A stretch of DNA of 64,000 nucleotides from DAHUXN01 sp963729815 (lineage in GTDB: Bacteria > Acidobacteriota > Terriglobia > Acidiferrales > UBA7541): positions 51,008 to 115,007 of the forward strand of contig CAVSPU010000007.1 in the NCBI GenBank assembly GCA_963729815.1, in the 5' to 3' direction. Under the pieces are notes generated by a model that made no database searches, had not been told where the DNA came from, and was given only the letters and a program-made list of their open reading frames with translations. How positions within the stretch are numbered: the first letter of the stretch is position 1; each line of letters opens with the position of its first letter. The translations under genes and the position numbers were made by a program. Shown here in pieces: positions 1 to 9,070 of this stretch.

Positions 1-1
1 T

Positions 2-760
2 CTGGGCATTGGCAATCACGAGACGATCCAGCCGATGACTCGCGATCTTTTCATCGAGCAGTTCGCGGACTGGCTGGACGAACCCGTGCTGCGCGAGCAG
101 CGGCTGCGGGACGACCCGTCGAATCACAGGCTGGAAACGTATTACCACTGGATCGAGCGGGGCGTTGATTTCATCAATCTCGACAACGCTTCGGCGGATC
201 AATTTGACCGCGCGCAGATGAAATGGTTCGAAGACGTCCTGAAGCGAGACGAAGACGATGCGGAAATTCACACGATCGTCGTGGGAATGCACGAAGCGTT
301 GCCGGAGAGCATTTCCGCAGGCCACAGCATGAACGAGTCGGCGGTCGGTATCGCGAGCGGGCACCGCGCGTATGCGGATTTGCTCAAGGCGCAGAATGAG
401 ATGCATAAACGTGTCTACATTCTCGCGAGCCATTCGCATTTCTACATGGCGAATATTTTCAACACCGATTATTGGCGCGCGAATGGCGGCGTCCTGCCGG
501 GCTGGATCGTGGGCACGGCGGGCGCCGTGCGCTACGCGCTGCCGCCGAATTCGAAAGATGCGGATGCGGCAGAAACAAATGTTTATGGCTATTTGCTCGG
601 GCATGTTCAGCCTGGCGGAGAGATTCATTTCACGTTTGAAAAGCTGAACAGGCCGGACATTCCGGCTGTGGTCGCCAGCCGGTTCGGCGCGCAATTTGTC
701 GACTGGTGCTTTGAGCACAATTCAGAGGCAACCACGCCGGGTTCGCCCGAGGCGCACTGA
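2..760 (+). CDS. Metallophosphoesterase, 5' end outside window
   Basis: C-terminal 252 residues of a calcineurin-like phosphoesterase. The frame is open from the first bases of the window, so the true start lies upstream. The visible part begins with a GNHE motif, the Asn-His metal-ligand signature of the family. Near residue 144 it has a His-rich ASHSHF segment, corresponding to the last metal-binding loop (usually GHxH). Such enzymes hydrolyse phosphomono- or diesters at a dinuclear metal centre. The N-terminal DxH and GD motifs are not visible, so substrate and export cannot be judged. The next gene starts 30 bases downstream on the same strand and may be co-transcribed. Confidence 0.8.
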   Translation: MGIGNHETIQPMTRDLFIEQFADWLDEPVLREQRLRDDPSNHRLETYYHWIERGVDFINLDNASADQFDRAQMKWFEDVLKRDEDDAEIHTIVVGMHEALPESISAGHSMNESAVGIASGHRAYADLLKAQNEMHKRVYILASHSHFYMANIFNTDYWRANGGVLPGWIVGTAGAVRYALPPNSKDADAAETNVYGYLLGHVQPGGEIHFTFEKLNRPDIPAVVASRFGAQFVDWCFEHNSEATTPGSPEAH

Positions 761-790
761 ATCGCAAGGTTTTTTTGAAAGGATAGGCTG

Positions 791-2257
791 ATGAAGAGAC
801 TTGCCGCTTATTCCGTGTTGGCTGGGGTTGTTTTGTGCGCCACGGCATGGCCGCTGGTCGCGCAGGATGCGAGCACGCTCGCGCCGGGCGTGCGCGAATT
901 CGTGAAGGTCAGCGCGCCGGTGATTGCGCTTACGCACGCACGCGTGATTGACGGCACGGGCTCGCCCGCGCGGACGGATCAGACGATCGTGATTTCGGGA
1001 GGCAAGATTCAATTCATCGGCGATTCAGCCAGCGCTGCCGTGCCCTCTGGCGCTCAAGTTCTCGACCTTTCCGGCAAGACCGTCATTCCCGGCCTTGTCG
1101 GCATGCACGAGCACATGTTCTATCCCGCCGGAGGCTCATCCACCAGCCACGACGGTGTTGCACTCTACAATGAAATGGGTTTTAGTTTTCCGCGCCTGTA
1201 TCTCGCTTGCGGCGTTACATCGCTGCGCACCACCGGAAGCATTCAGTCGTACACCGATCTCGAGTTGAAAAAGTTGATCGATTCCGGAAAACTTGCCGGC
1301 CCCACAATCCACGTTACCGGCCCATATCTCGAAGGCCCCGGCTCGTTCACTCCGAACATGCACGAGCTCACGGGGCCAGATGATGCCCGCAAGACTGTTG
1401 ATTACTGGGCCGACGAGGGCGTCACTTCGTTCAAGGCTTACATGCACATTACGCGCGCCGAACTCGCCGCAGCGGTCGAGGCGGCCCACAAGCGCAATCT
1501 GAAAATCACCGGTCACCTGTGCTCCATCGGCTTCAAAGAAGCCGCCGCCATCGGTATCGATAATCTCGAACACGGCCTTATGGTCGACACCGAATTCGAT
1601 CCTGGCAAAACTCCTGACGTTTGCCCGTCGCAGCAACTGACCGCGCAGACGCTCGCGGGGATTGATATCGAAGGCGCGCCGATGCAGGAAACGATTCGCG
1701 ACCTCGTGGCGCATCACGTCGCCGTTACCTCGACCATGAACATTTTCGAAACTTTTGTCCCAAATCAGCCGCCGCTCGAACGCCGCGTCATCGACGCCAT
1801 GCTTCCCGAAGCTGCGATAGACTATTTCACAGGCCGATCTTTGATCGCCGAGAGAACCAATTCTCCGTGGCCCGCATTACTCAAGAATGAAATGCAATTC
1901 GAGCGTGATTTCGTCAAAGCCGGCGGCCTTCTCCTCGCTGGTGAAGACCCGACCGGTTACGGTGGCGTTCTGGCTGGCTTCGGAGATCAGCGCGAGATGG
2001 AGCTTCTGGTGCAGGCCGGCTTCACGCCCGCGGAAGCGATACATATCTACACGGAAAATGGAGCGCGCTTTTTGGGCGAAGACGATCACATCGGAACACT
2101 GACCGCAGGCAAGAACGCCGATCTCGCCGTGATCGACGGCGACCCATCCGCGAAAATCGACGATATCGAAAAGACCGAGCTCGTTTTCAAAAACGGGATT
2201 GGCTACGACTCCGCGAAATTGATCGAGTCGGTTCGCGGAACCGTGGGCCTGCACTGA
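791..2257 (+). CDS. Exported amidohydrolase (imidazolonepropionase-like)
   Basis: 488 residues. An AAGGAT ribosome-binding site lies just upstream of the ATG. The first 25 residues form a signal peptide (basic start, hydrophobic core, cleavage near VAQ-DA), so the enzyme is probably periplasmic. A small beta-sandwich start (VIDGTG at about 52-57) is followed by the HxH metal motif in GMHEHMF (His106 and His108). Further conserved points are FKAYMH, GHLCSIGF, a DNLEHG loop and LAGEDPTGYGG, which carries the late Asp. This is the layout of amidohydrolase-superfamily proteins annotated as imidazolonepropionase-like or prolidase-like; many such exported copies are probably peptidases or act on cyclic amides. 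The true substrate is unknown. It follows a phosphoesterase and precedes an unrelated envelope protein. Confidence 0.88.
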   Translation: MKRLAAYSVLAGVVLCATAWPLVAQDASTLAPGVREFVKVSAPVIALTHARVIDGTGSPARTDQTIVISGGKIQFIGDSASAAVPSGAQVLDLSGKTVIPGLVGMHEHMFYPAGGSSTSHDGVALYNEMGFSFPRLYLACGVTSLRTTGSIQSYTDLELKKLIDSGKLAGPTIHVTGPYLEGPGSFTPNMHELTGPDDARKTVDYWADEGVTSFKAYMHITRAELAAAVEAAHKRNLKITGHLCSIGFKEAAAIGIDNLEHGLMVDTEFDPGKTPDVCPSQQLTAQTLAGIDIEGAPMQETIRDLVAHHVAVTSTMNIFETFVPNQPPLERRVIDAMLPEAAIDYFTGRSLIAERTNSPWPALLKNEMQFERDFVKAGGLLLAGEDPTGYGGVLAGFGDQREMELLVQAGFTPAEAIHIYTENGARFLGEDDHIGTLTAGKNADLAVIDGDPSAKIDDIEKTELVFKNGIGYDSAKLIESVRGTVGLH

Positions 2258-2328
2258 TTTGAGCACCGCATAGTTTCGTCACCGCCGCTCCACACGGCCG
2301 AATTCAATCCGCCAAAAGGGGGAACCGC

Positions 2329-2982
2329 ATGCAACGCTTTCCATCGAGGCATCGGGATTGCCGCACTGCGCCATGGCGCTTCGTGTGTTTCATCACGCTT
2401 GCGCTAGGTACGTGCGGCGGCGCCGCAGCGCAAAGCCAGGCGCAGGGCCAAGTTGAAGTATCGTCGCAAGCAACTCCGCAGACGTCTTCCTCGAAGAAGG
2501 GCTATGCGGGGCGGTTGCTTTTCGGCGAAGGATTTATTCGCGGGTACACGGACTTCGAAATTGCTCCGCCGCACAACGAGCCGGACCTTGGCCGGTGCAA
2601 CCAGCCGCAACCGACATGCTCCGCGTTCGCGCGGTACATCATGGGTGGCTACCTGGAAATTCAGCCGTTTGCGCGGACGCCATTGCGGCACGCGTATTTG
2701 TTCATTCAGCCGAATTTTTTCTTCGGCGACAACATACCTCAGGTCAAATACACGTACTCGATGGCTCCGCTCGCGGTGGAGCGCACGATGGGGCTGGCGA
2801 TCGCGCTGCCAAAGCACTTCGAGCTGCGCATCACGAACCACGGGGTTACATCGTTCAGCCCATTCGATAAGAGCCTGGGCATGTTCGATTCAGGCCCGAA
2901 CAAGGAGCCGCTTGGAATTTACAACACGGTCGGCGTCCGCTGGTATTTCGGCGGCTACGCCCATTCGAGCTCGTCGTGGTAA
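2329..2982 (+). CDS. Hypothetical exported protein, possible outer-membrane barrel
   Basis: 217 residues; the start is supported by AAGGGGGAA nine bases before the ATG. The N-terminus is basic and then hydrophobic, with a likely cleavage after GGAAAQ near residue 35, followed by a Gln/Ser-rich linker. The rest alternates aromatic and polar residues in short strands (for example YLFIQPNFFFGDN and VGVRWYFGGY) and ends in Trp. That is consistent with a small beta-barrel or a periplasmic beta-sandwich. I do not recognise a named family. It is transcribed in the same direction as its neighbours but has its own ribosome-binding site and a 70-base gap upstream. Confidence 0.65.
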   Translation: MQRFPSRHRDCRTAPWRFVCFITLALGTCGGAAAQSQAQGQVEVSSQATPQTSSSKKGYAGRLLFGEGFIRGYTDFEIAPPHNEPDLGRCNQPQPTCSAFARYIMGGYLEIQPFARTPLRHAYLFIQPNFFFGDNIPQVKYTYSMAPLAVERTMGLAIALPKHFELRITNHGVTSFSPFDKSLGMFDSGPNKEPLGIYNTVGVRWYFGGYAHSSSSW

Positions 2983-3075
2983 ATCGCGAAGCAGGCAGCG
3001 CAAGGAGCTGAGATCGCGTATGTTGCCCGGCGCTGCGATGTGACGCATAATCCGAAATTCGCCGAAAGGACAAAC

Positions 3076-4095
3076 ATGAGCATTGCGGGCCAGACACCTC
3101 GTCCCACCCCGGAGCGAATTTTTCAATCGCTGAATGGATATCAACTGACGGCGGCCCTGAAAGCTGGAATCGAGCTCGAGATTTTCACCGCCGTTGGTGG
3201 AGGAGCGGATATGGTGAGGGCGATTGCGTCGCGCTGCCAGGCTTCGGAGCGAGGAGTGCGCATTCTGTGTGATTACCTCGTTGTGCACGGCTTCTTGACG
3301 AAGAGCGGCGACCGCTATGCGCTGGCGCCTGACGCTGCGGCGTTTCTCGATCGCCGTTCCCATACGTATGTCGGCTCGTGCGCCAATTTCATCGCATCGC
3401 CGTTCCTACAGGACGAATTCCGGAAGCTCACGGATGCCGTGCGCAAGGGCGGCACCGTGATGGAGAACGAGGGCTCGCTTGCCGCCGATCATCCCATGTG
3501 GGTGGAATTTGCACGGTCGATGGCTCCGTTGCAAGCGCTCATGGCGGAAGTGGTTGCGAATTTGGTTTCGGCGGATTCCGGTGCGAAGTGCAAGGTGCTT
3601 GATGTCGCCGCGGGCCACGGAATGTTCGGCGTCACGCTGGCGCGGCACAATCCGAACGCGGAAATTTATGCCGTCGATTGGCCCGGCGTTCTGGAAGTCG
3701 CCAAAGAAAACGCGCAAAAGGCGGGCGTCTCTCCGCGATTCCACACGATCGCCGGCGACGCGTTTCAAGTCGAGTTGGGCTCAGAATACGATCTCGTTCT
3801 GCTGACGAATTTTCTGCATCACTGTGATGCGGCGTCGATCGAGAGATTCATGCGCAAAGTGCATGCGGCGCTCAAGCCGGGCGGCCGTGCCGTGACTCTC
3901 GAGTTCGTTCCTAATGACGACCGCATTTCGCCGCCGGTTCCGGCGGCTTTTGGGGTCATCGTGCTGACAACGACTCCTGCGGGAGAAGCTTACACGTTCG
4001 CGGAATACGAACAGATGTTTCGCAAGGCCGGATTTGCGTCGAACGAACTGCACGTCCTGCCTTCGACGCAAAGCGTGATCGTTTCCAAGAAATAG
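3076..4095 (+). CDS. SAM-dependent methyltransferase, O-methyltransferase type
   Basis: 339 residues. An in-frame ATG exists at 3040, but GAAAGGA sits six bases before the ATG at 3076, so I chose the latter. The first ~100 residues resemble the winged-helix dimerisation domain of plant-type O-methyltransferases (FQSLNGYQLTAALKAGIELEIF, quoted in part). The catalytic Rossmann domain follows: the SAM-binding glycine motif LDVAAGHGMFG is near residue 176, an acidic IYAVDWP loop follows, and LLTNFLHH comes before the final strands. The acceptor is unknown. Proteins of this type methylate small phenols, quinone precursors or polyketides. The downstream gene is convergent (sucA), so it is probably monocistronic. 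Confidence 0.85.
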   Translation: MSIAGQTPRPTPERIFQSLNGYQLTAALKAGIELEIFTAVGGGADMVRAIASRCQASERGVRILCDYLVVHGFLTKSGDRYALAPDAAAFLDRRSHTYVGSCANFIASPFLQDEFRKLTDAVRKGGTVMENEGSLAADHPMWVEFARSMAPLQALMAEVVANLVSADSGAKCKVLDVAAGHGMFGVTLARHNPNAEIYAVDWPGVLEVAKENAQKAGVSPRFHTIAGDAFQVELGSEYDLVLLTNFLHHCDAASIERFMRKVHAALKPGGRAVTLEFVPNDDRISPPVPAAFGVIVLTTTPAGEAYTFAEYEQMFRKAGFASNELHVLPSTQSVIVSKK

Positions 4096-4148
4096 TTGAG
4101 ATGGGCTGACGCCACGCGCGGTCCTTTACTCGAAGAGCGGGCCTAGGA

Positions 4149-6644
4149 TCAGGATTTTCCCGTGCCGAAAGCGAGCGCGAGCAGCGTTTTCTGCTCCATT
4201 TCATGGGCCTTCGCGGAGCCGGTTGCGGGGCTCGCGCTGCCGGAGCGTTTCACGGAGCGCAACGGACGGCCGCGCAGGACACGCATGAGGCGCGGCATGA
4301 CGAAATTGAGCGCGCCCATGTTGGCCGGTTCTTCTTGAACCCAGACGAAATCGTGCGCTGCCGAGTATGCGGCGAGCGCCGATTCGAGGTCTTTTTCGGG
4401 AAACGGATACATTTGTTCCAGGAAAACGATCGCGGTGGAGGCGTCCTGCCGGCGTTTTCGTTCCGCAGCCAGCTCGTGGCCGATTTTGCCCGTGCACAAG
4501 AGGACGCGCTCGGCCTGCGACGCTTCTTTTTGCATTTGGCGATCGGGCAGGACGGTCTGGAATCGCGGCTCGGAAAAATCGGCAATCGGCGAGGAAGCAG
4601 CCGGATGCCGCAACATGCTCTTGGGCGTGAAGACGACGAGCGGTTTTCGCCAGCGCCGCAGCGCCTGGCGACGCAACAAATGAAAATACTGCGCGGCGTT
4701 TGACGGCTGGCAGATCTGAATGTTGTCTCGCGCCGCGAGCTGCAAATAGCGCTCGATGCGGGCGCTGGAATGCTCCGGCCCCTGCCCTTCATAGCCGTGC
4801 GGCAACAGAAGAACCAGCCCCGAGAGCAAGTTCCACTTGTCTTCGCCGGCCGCGACGAATTGATCGATGACGACCTGCGCTCCATTCGCAAAATCGCCGA
4901 ACTGCGCTTCCCAGAGCACGAGCGCCTCCGGGTAATCGCGACTGAACCCGTATTCGAATCCCATCACGCCCGCTTCGGAAAGGGCCGTGCTGTAAACCTC
5001 GAATCGCGCCTGATCGGGCGAGAGGTTCGCGAGCGGGATGAATTCCTTTTCCGTTTGCGTATCGATGAGCACGGCGTGGCGCTGATTAAATGTGCCGCGC
5101 TTGCTGTCTTCTCCGCTCAGGCGCACCGGCGTGCCCTCCATCAGCAGGGAACCGAAAGCGAGAGCTTCGGCCATTCCGTAGTCGACTGCGCTTTTCCCGG
5201 CGCCCATCGCCGCGCGTTGCTCGAGCAACTTCTTCACTTTGGGATGAATGGCGAAGCCTTGCGGATACGACGTCAGCTTCGTGGTGATTTCTTGCAGTTT
5301 GCCGGCCGGGAGGCCCGTATCGACTTCGAAATCGGCTTTGTAGCGCCCGCCCTCGTAATTTCGCCAGTAGAGGGGCAGTTGCCGCATGCGGGGAGTTTTT
5401 TCGAGGGTCACCGCATTTTTCTGCGCCTTCTCGAATTCCTGCCGCACTTCCTCGACCGTGCTCGCCGGGTCTGCGCCGGTTTTCTCGGCGTAGAGCTTCC
5501 ACAGCGGCGGATGCGCCTGGATCTTGCGGTAGCGCAGAGGCTGCGTGATGGTGGGATCGTCGATTTCGCTGTGGCCGTAGCGGCGATAGCCGATCAAGTC
5601 GATCAAGACGGGGCTCTGGAAAGCGTAGCGATAGTCGATGGCGATGCGCGCGATGCGCACAACCGCGTCGGGGTCTTCCGCGTTCACATGGAAAATCGGG
5701 ATGGGCATGCGCTTCACCAAATCGGAAGCGAATCGCGACGACTGGCACTCAGAAGGCACAGCCGTGAAGCCGATCAAATTATTTACGATGATGTGTACAC
5801 TGCCGCCGGCAGAAAATCCGTCGATCATGAGGAAGTTCAGCGTCTCGGCCCAGATGCCCTGGCCCGCAAACGCCGCGTCGCCGTGCATGAGGACGGGAAG
5901 CACTTCCTTGATGCCGCTTTCGCCGCGGCGCGTTTGCTTGGCGCGGGCGCGGCCCAGCGCCACGGGATCGACCGCTTCCAGGTGGCTCGGATTGGAAACA
6001 AGATGGATGCCGATCGTGCCTCCGCTGCGCGTGGTGTACTCGCCGGTTGCGCCGATGTGATATTTCACGTCGCCGCCGCCCAATTCGCTGCGCGCGTCGA
6101 GTTCTTCAAATCGCGCAAAAACATCTTCGGCCGGCCGCCCGACGATGTGAATCATCACGTTCAGCCGGCCGCGATGGCTCATGCCGAGCACGAGCTCTTC
6201 CGCGCCGTTTTCCGCCGCGGCCTCGAGCATTTCGTCGAGGAGCGGAATCGCAGAGGCGAGGCCCTCGATTGAAAATCGCTTATTGCCCAGATAGCGGCTC
6301 TGGACAACGTGTTCGAACAATTCCGCGCGGACGATGCGCTCGAGAATGCGCGCGCGGTCGGGCTCGGGCGCGGGAGATTCGAGGCGCTCCTGAATCCACC
6401 GGCGGCGCTGGCCATCGAGAATGTGCATGAACTCAGCGCCAACCGTGCCGCAATAAACTCGGCGCGCTTCGTCGGCTGCTTCGCCGGAGAGCTGCTCCAA
6501 TTCCGGAACGGGCTGCGGCTTCAAATCGCCGAGCGGGTCGAGATCGGCTTCGAGATATCCCCAGCGGCGAAACGCGTCGAAAATGGCTTCGCGTTTTTCG
6601 TCTGGCGTCGTGCTTGCTTCGATGACTGCAGATTTGTTTTTCAC
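4149..6644 (-). CDS. sucA: 2-oxoglutarate dehydrogenase E1 component
   Basis: 831 residues from a GTG start at 6644, chosen because AAGGGA lies upstream and the open frame before it looks non-coding and runs into the neighbouring DinB gene. It catalyses thiamine-diphosphate-dependent decarboxylation of 2-oxoglutarate and succinyl transfer to lipoyl-E2 in the TCA cycle. Visible signatures are YHIGATGEY, the ThDP/Mg segment HGDAAFAGQG followed by VNNLIGFT, YRRYGHSEIDDP, GTFNQRHAV, the transketolase-like HGYEGQGPEHSSARIERYL, and VWVQEEPANMGA near the C-terminus. It is somewhat shorter than the ~930-residue enterobacterial enzyme, mainly at the N-terminus. The E2 and E3 genes are not adjacent. 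It is read towards the methyltransferase gene. Confidence 0.96.
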   Translation of the reverse strand: MKNKSAVIEASTTPDEKREAIFDAFRRWGYLEADLDPLGDLKPQPVPELEQLSGEAADEARRVYCGTVGAEFMHILDGQRRRWIQERLESPAPEPDRARILERIVRAELFEHVVQSRYLGNKRFSIEGLASAIPLLDEMLEAAAENGAEELVLGMSHRGRLNVMIHIVGRPAEDVFARFEELDARSELGGGDVKYHIGATGEYTTRSGGTIGIHLVSNPSHLEAVDPVALGRARAKQTRRGESGIKEVLPVLMHGDAAFAGQGIWAETLNFLMIDGFSAGGSVHIIVNNLIGFTAVPSECQSSRFASDLVKRMPIPIFHVNAEDPDAVVRIARIAIDYRYAFQSPVLIDLIGYRRYGHSEIDDPTITQPLRYRKIQAHPPLWKLYAEKTGADPASTVEEVRQEFEKAQKNAVTLEKTPRMRQLPLYWRNYEGGRYKADFEVDTGLPAGKLQEITTKLTSYPQGFAIHPKVKKLLEQRAAMGAGKSAVDYGMAEALAFGSLLMEGTPVRLSGEDSKRGTFNQRHAVLIDTQTEKEFIPLANLSPDQARFEVYSTALSEAGVMGFEYGFSRDYPEALVLWEAQFGDFANGAQVVIDQFVAAGEDKWNLLSGLVLLLPHGYEGQGPEHSSARIERYLQLAARDNIQICQPSNAAQYFHLLRRQALRRWRKPLVVFTPKSMLRHPAASSPIADFSEPRFQTVLPDRQMQKEASQAERVLLCTGKIGHELAAERKRRQDASTAIVFLEQMYPFPEKDLESALAAYSAAHDFVWVQEEPANMGALNFVMPRLMRVLRGRPLRSVKRSGSASPATGSAKAHEMEQKTLLALAFGTGKS

Positions 6645-6699
6645 TTCTGGTCCCTTTTGAAATTGGAATGAACGACGATATATCGAAATCTGAGTGCTT

Positions 6700-7272
6700 C
6701 TACGCCGCAGGCCACGCTCCCAGCATTTTTCGCAGCAGAACCAATTGGCCGAGGTGATATGCGTTATGGTCCGCCACGAGCAATGCTTCGCGCAGGATCG
6801 TTTGGCCGTCGCCATGAGGAATGCGCGCGAAAAGATCCGTCTTCTGGTTGCTCACCAGCTCTTTCATTTCTCGCAAGTCGCGATCAAAGGCCTTTACGCT
6901 GGTCTCCCAGGCGATGTTGCTCGGAGGCATTTCCGATGTAGGCCAATAGCCCTCGGGAAATTTTGGCGAGACGTGTTTCGGGTTGCGCGAAAATTCCAGG
7001 ATGTCCCACTGCGCGATGCGCAGATGCTCGAGCAATTGCCATGCCGTGTGCGGCGCATCGGCAACGCGAATCCCGCGCTTCGCTTCGGGCATATCCGCGA
7101 ATGCCGCGCGGTGATCGGCGTGCGCCTGGCCGCCTTCGAGCAACTTGACGATCTGCGCCCGCAGCGCCTGATCGTTCACCGAATGCGCCGAGGCTTGCCC
7201 GGTGGCACGTTTTGGCGGCGACGCTTTTGCGTGGCGCGCGCTTTTCTTCTTTGTGCGTTGATTGCGTTTCAT
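6700..7272 (-). CDS. DinB-family metalloprotein
   Basis: 190 residues. A basic Lys/Arg-rich N-terminal extension of about 30 residues precedes a four-helix DinB-like domain. Candidate metal ligands are the His in PHTAWQLLEHL and the pair in ADHNAYHLGQLV near the C-terminus, the usual HxxxHxxxQ pattern of this superfamily. Relatives include mycothiol- and bacillithiol-dependent transferases, but most copies have no known function. It sits upstream of sucA on the same strand with a 55-base gap. sucA has its own ribosome-binding site, so linkage is uncertain. A second, unrelated DinB-like gene lies at 15957-16460. Confidence 0.82.
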   Translation of the reverse strand: MKRNQRTKKKSARHAKASPPKRATGQASAHSVNDQALRAQIVKLLEGGQAHADHRAAFADMPEAKRGIRVADAPHTAWQLLEHLRIAQWDILEFSRNPKHVSPKFPEGYWPTSEMPPSNIAWETSVKAFDRDLREMKELVSNQKTDLFARIPHGDGQTILREALLVADHNAYHLGQLVLLRKMLGAWPAA

Positions 7273-7326
7273 CAGTTTATTTTAGGACGCCGCGACGTGC
7301 GGGTCAACGAAGGGGTCTTTTGCGTA

Positions 7327-7386
7327 GTGGGTCAGTTTGAATTTTGACTCCTTGTATCACGATCAAGAAAATTCAAACTGATCCAC
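7327..7386. repeat. Imperfect 20-bp inverted repeat with 20-base spacer
   Basis: The left arm at 7327-7346 and right arm at 7367-7386 are complementary at 18 of 20 positions (core TCAGTTTGAATTTT). They lie in the divergent intergenic region between the DinB gene and the aminotransferase gene. The arms are AT-rich compared with the flanks and are not followed by a T-run. A short mobile-element remnant (for example terminal repeats of a lost insertion sequence) or a large hairpin are both possible. No transposase sequence is left between the arms. Confidence 0.7.
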
Positions 7387-7498
7387 CACCGTCTTTTGAG
7401 CATTTTATGATGCCACTTCGCTTGCGTGGGGTGCTCGCCGGGTGGATAATCCCGCCAGCAATTTTAGCGCGCGAGTCGAAGGCTAAACGGAGGGTGCG

Positions 7499-8659
7499 AT
7501 GGCGGAAGAAAATGCAGGAAGCAAAGTTTCGCGGCGGCAATTCGGAAAATCCATCGGGGCGATGCTGGCGGCTGCGTATGTCTCGCCGAAATTGATTCAA
7601 GGCGTCGCGGGCGGGCGGCTCAAGGGCTTTTCCCGCGCGGATGCAATCCTGATCAACTCCAACGAGAATCCCTATGGCCCCTCGGCGCACGCCATCGCCG
7701 CCATTACGGGCTCGGAAGGTGTTGCCTGCCGCTATCCGGACGATCTCTACGGGCGCACGGTCAAGGCGGTTGCCGCGTTGCACAAAGTGGAGACGGAAAA
7801 TGTTGTCCTCGGCTGCGGTTCCACGGAAATTCTGCGGGTTTGCGACGCGGCGTTTGTCGGCCCGGACAAGAATTTAGTTGTTGCCGAGCCAACGTTTGAG
7901 GCCGTGACGTACTACGCCGAGGTTTCGCGCGCCAATGCGGTGAAGGTTCCGCTGACTTCGGATTTTCGGCACGATTTACCCGCGATGGCCAATGCGTGCA
8001 ACGCCAACAACACGGGCCTGGTCTACTTCTGCAATCCCAATAATCCCACGGCCACGATCAACACGAGCGACGAATTCGCCGATTTCATCCAGCGCGTGCC
8101 GGCCACGACGTACGTGCTCGTCGATGAGGCCTACTTCCACTTTGTCGAAGACCCCAAGTATGCGAGCGTCACGGACCTGATTCCGAAGCATCCGAACCTG
8201 ATCATGACGCGGACATTTTCGAAAGTGTATGGCATGGCGGGAATGCGGCTGGGCTACGCGGTCGGGCAGAAGGAAACGATCGACGCGATGCGGCGCGAAC
8301 TGCTTTTCGATAATGGCAATGCCGCGGTGCTCGCGGCCGCCACAGCGAGCCTCGCCGATCCGGAAATTGTGCCGACGAACAAGAAGCGTCTCAACGATAC
8401 GCGGAAGTGGGTGATGAGCGAGCTGACGAAAGACGGCCATCACGTGCTTCCTTCGGAAGCGAATTTCTTCATGGTCGAGATTGGCAGCGACGTCACGCCG
8501 GTGATCGCGGCGTTCCGCGAGAGGAAAATCCTCGTGGGACGCAAGTTCCCGTCGATGGGGACATATCTGCGCGTGTCGGTGGGGAAGCCGGAAGAGATGC
8601 GCGCGTTCCTGGCGGCGTTTCGCGAAATCGTGCCCGCGCAAAAATCGGCTGCGGCATAG
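7499..8659 (+). CDS. Tat-signal PLP aminotransferase, HisC-like
   Basis: 386 residues with GGAGG upstream of the ATG. The N-terminus holds SRRQFGKS, a match to the twin-arginine consensus S-R-R-x-F-x-K, followed by a moderately hydrophobic stretch ending near VAG, so export in folded form with its cofactor is likely. The rest is a fold-type I aminotransferase close to histidinol-phosphate aminotransferase: SNENPYGPS, GCGSTEILR, YFCNPNNPT, DEAYFHFVE, and the PLP-binding lysine in TFSKVYGMAG (Lys242), then MRLGYAVG. No other his genes are nearby. A true HisC works in the cytoplasm, so this exported paralogue probably has another substrate. Confidence 0.88.
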   Translation: MAEENAGSKVSRRQFGKSIGAMLAAAYVSPKLIQGVAGGRLKGFSRADAILINSNENPYGPSAHAIAAITGSEGVACRYPDDLYGRTVKAVAALHKVETENVVLGCGSTEILRVCDAAFVGPDKNLVVAEPTFEAVTYYAEVSRANAVKVPLTSDFRHDLPAMANACNANNTGLVYFCNPNNPTATINTSDEFADFIQRVPATTYVLVDEAYFHFVEDPKYASVTDLIPKHPNLIMTRTFSKVYGMAGMRLGYAVGQKETIDAMRRELLFDNGNAAVLAAATASLADPEIVPTNKKRLNDTRKWVMSELTKDGHHVLPSEANFFMVEIGSDVTPVIAAFRERKILVGRKFPSMGTYLRVSVGKPEEMRAFLAAFREIVPAQKSAAA

Positions 8660-8709
8660 TTCTCTTTCATTCGTGGACAACATAAATCGTCTCAACTGCC
8701 GAAAAAAAG

Positions 8710-8937
8710 ATGAAGGATAAACGTTCCGCCGGCCGTGTACTTCGGAGACTGGGGTACGTTTGGATCTTTGGCCTCTTAGTATTTCTTCTTTCCGGCGGAC
8801 CGGAGAGTGAACCTGTGTACGTGACGGCACTGTGCCTCATCTGGAGTGGGTTCCTAATTTGGATAACATTCAGATCGGCTAGGAAGATGGAGCAACGGGC
8901 TCGCGAGGGTTCTCCGAATAACGTGATGCACCCTTAA
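8710..8937 (+). CDS. Small two-helix membrane protein
   Basis: 75 residues. A basic N-terminus precedes two hydrophobic segments, about residues 14-29 (YVWIFGLLVFLLSG) and 37-54 (VTALCLIWSGFLIWITF), and a charged tail follows. The reading frame is bracketed by real genes and has membrane-protein composition. The upstream region offers only a purine run (GAAAAAAAG) as a ribosome-binding site. No family recognised. Confidence 0.45.
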   Translation: MKDKRSAGRVLRRLGYVWIFGLLVFLLSGGPESEPVYVTALCLIWSGFLIWITFRSARKMEQRAREGSPNNVMHP

Positions 8938-9070
8938 ACGAAAATCGCCTCCGCAAGGTGTGACCGGCCGGAACGAAGGCGCAAGGAAGCAAACTCCCGC
9001 CGCGCGAGGAGGGGCTCCTCGTCCGCTTAATTCCCGATTCGGCAATTCCGCGCGAGTGAGCGAACTACTT

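Noticed and set aside
4770..6272. 500-codon plus-strand frame
   Set aside because: It lies entirely opposite sucA, has no ribosome-binding site and Arg/His-rich shadow composition.
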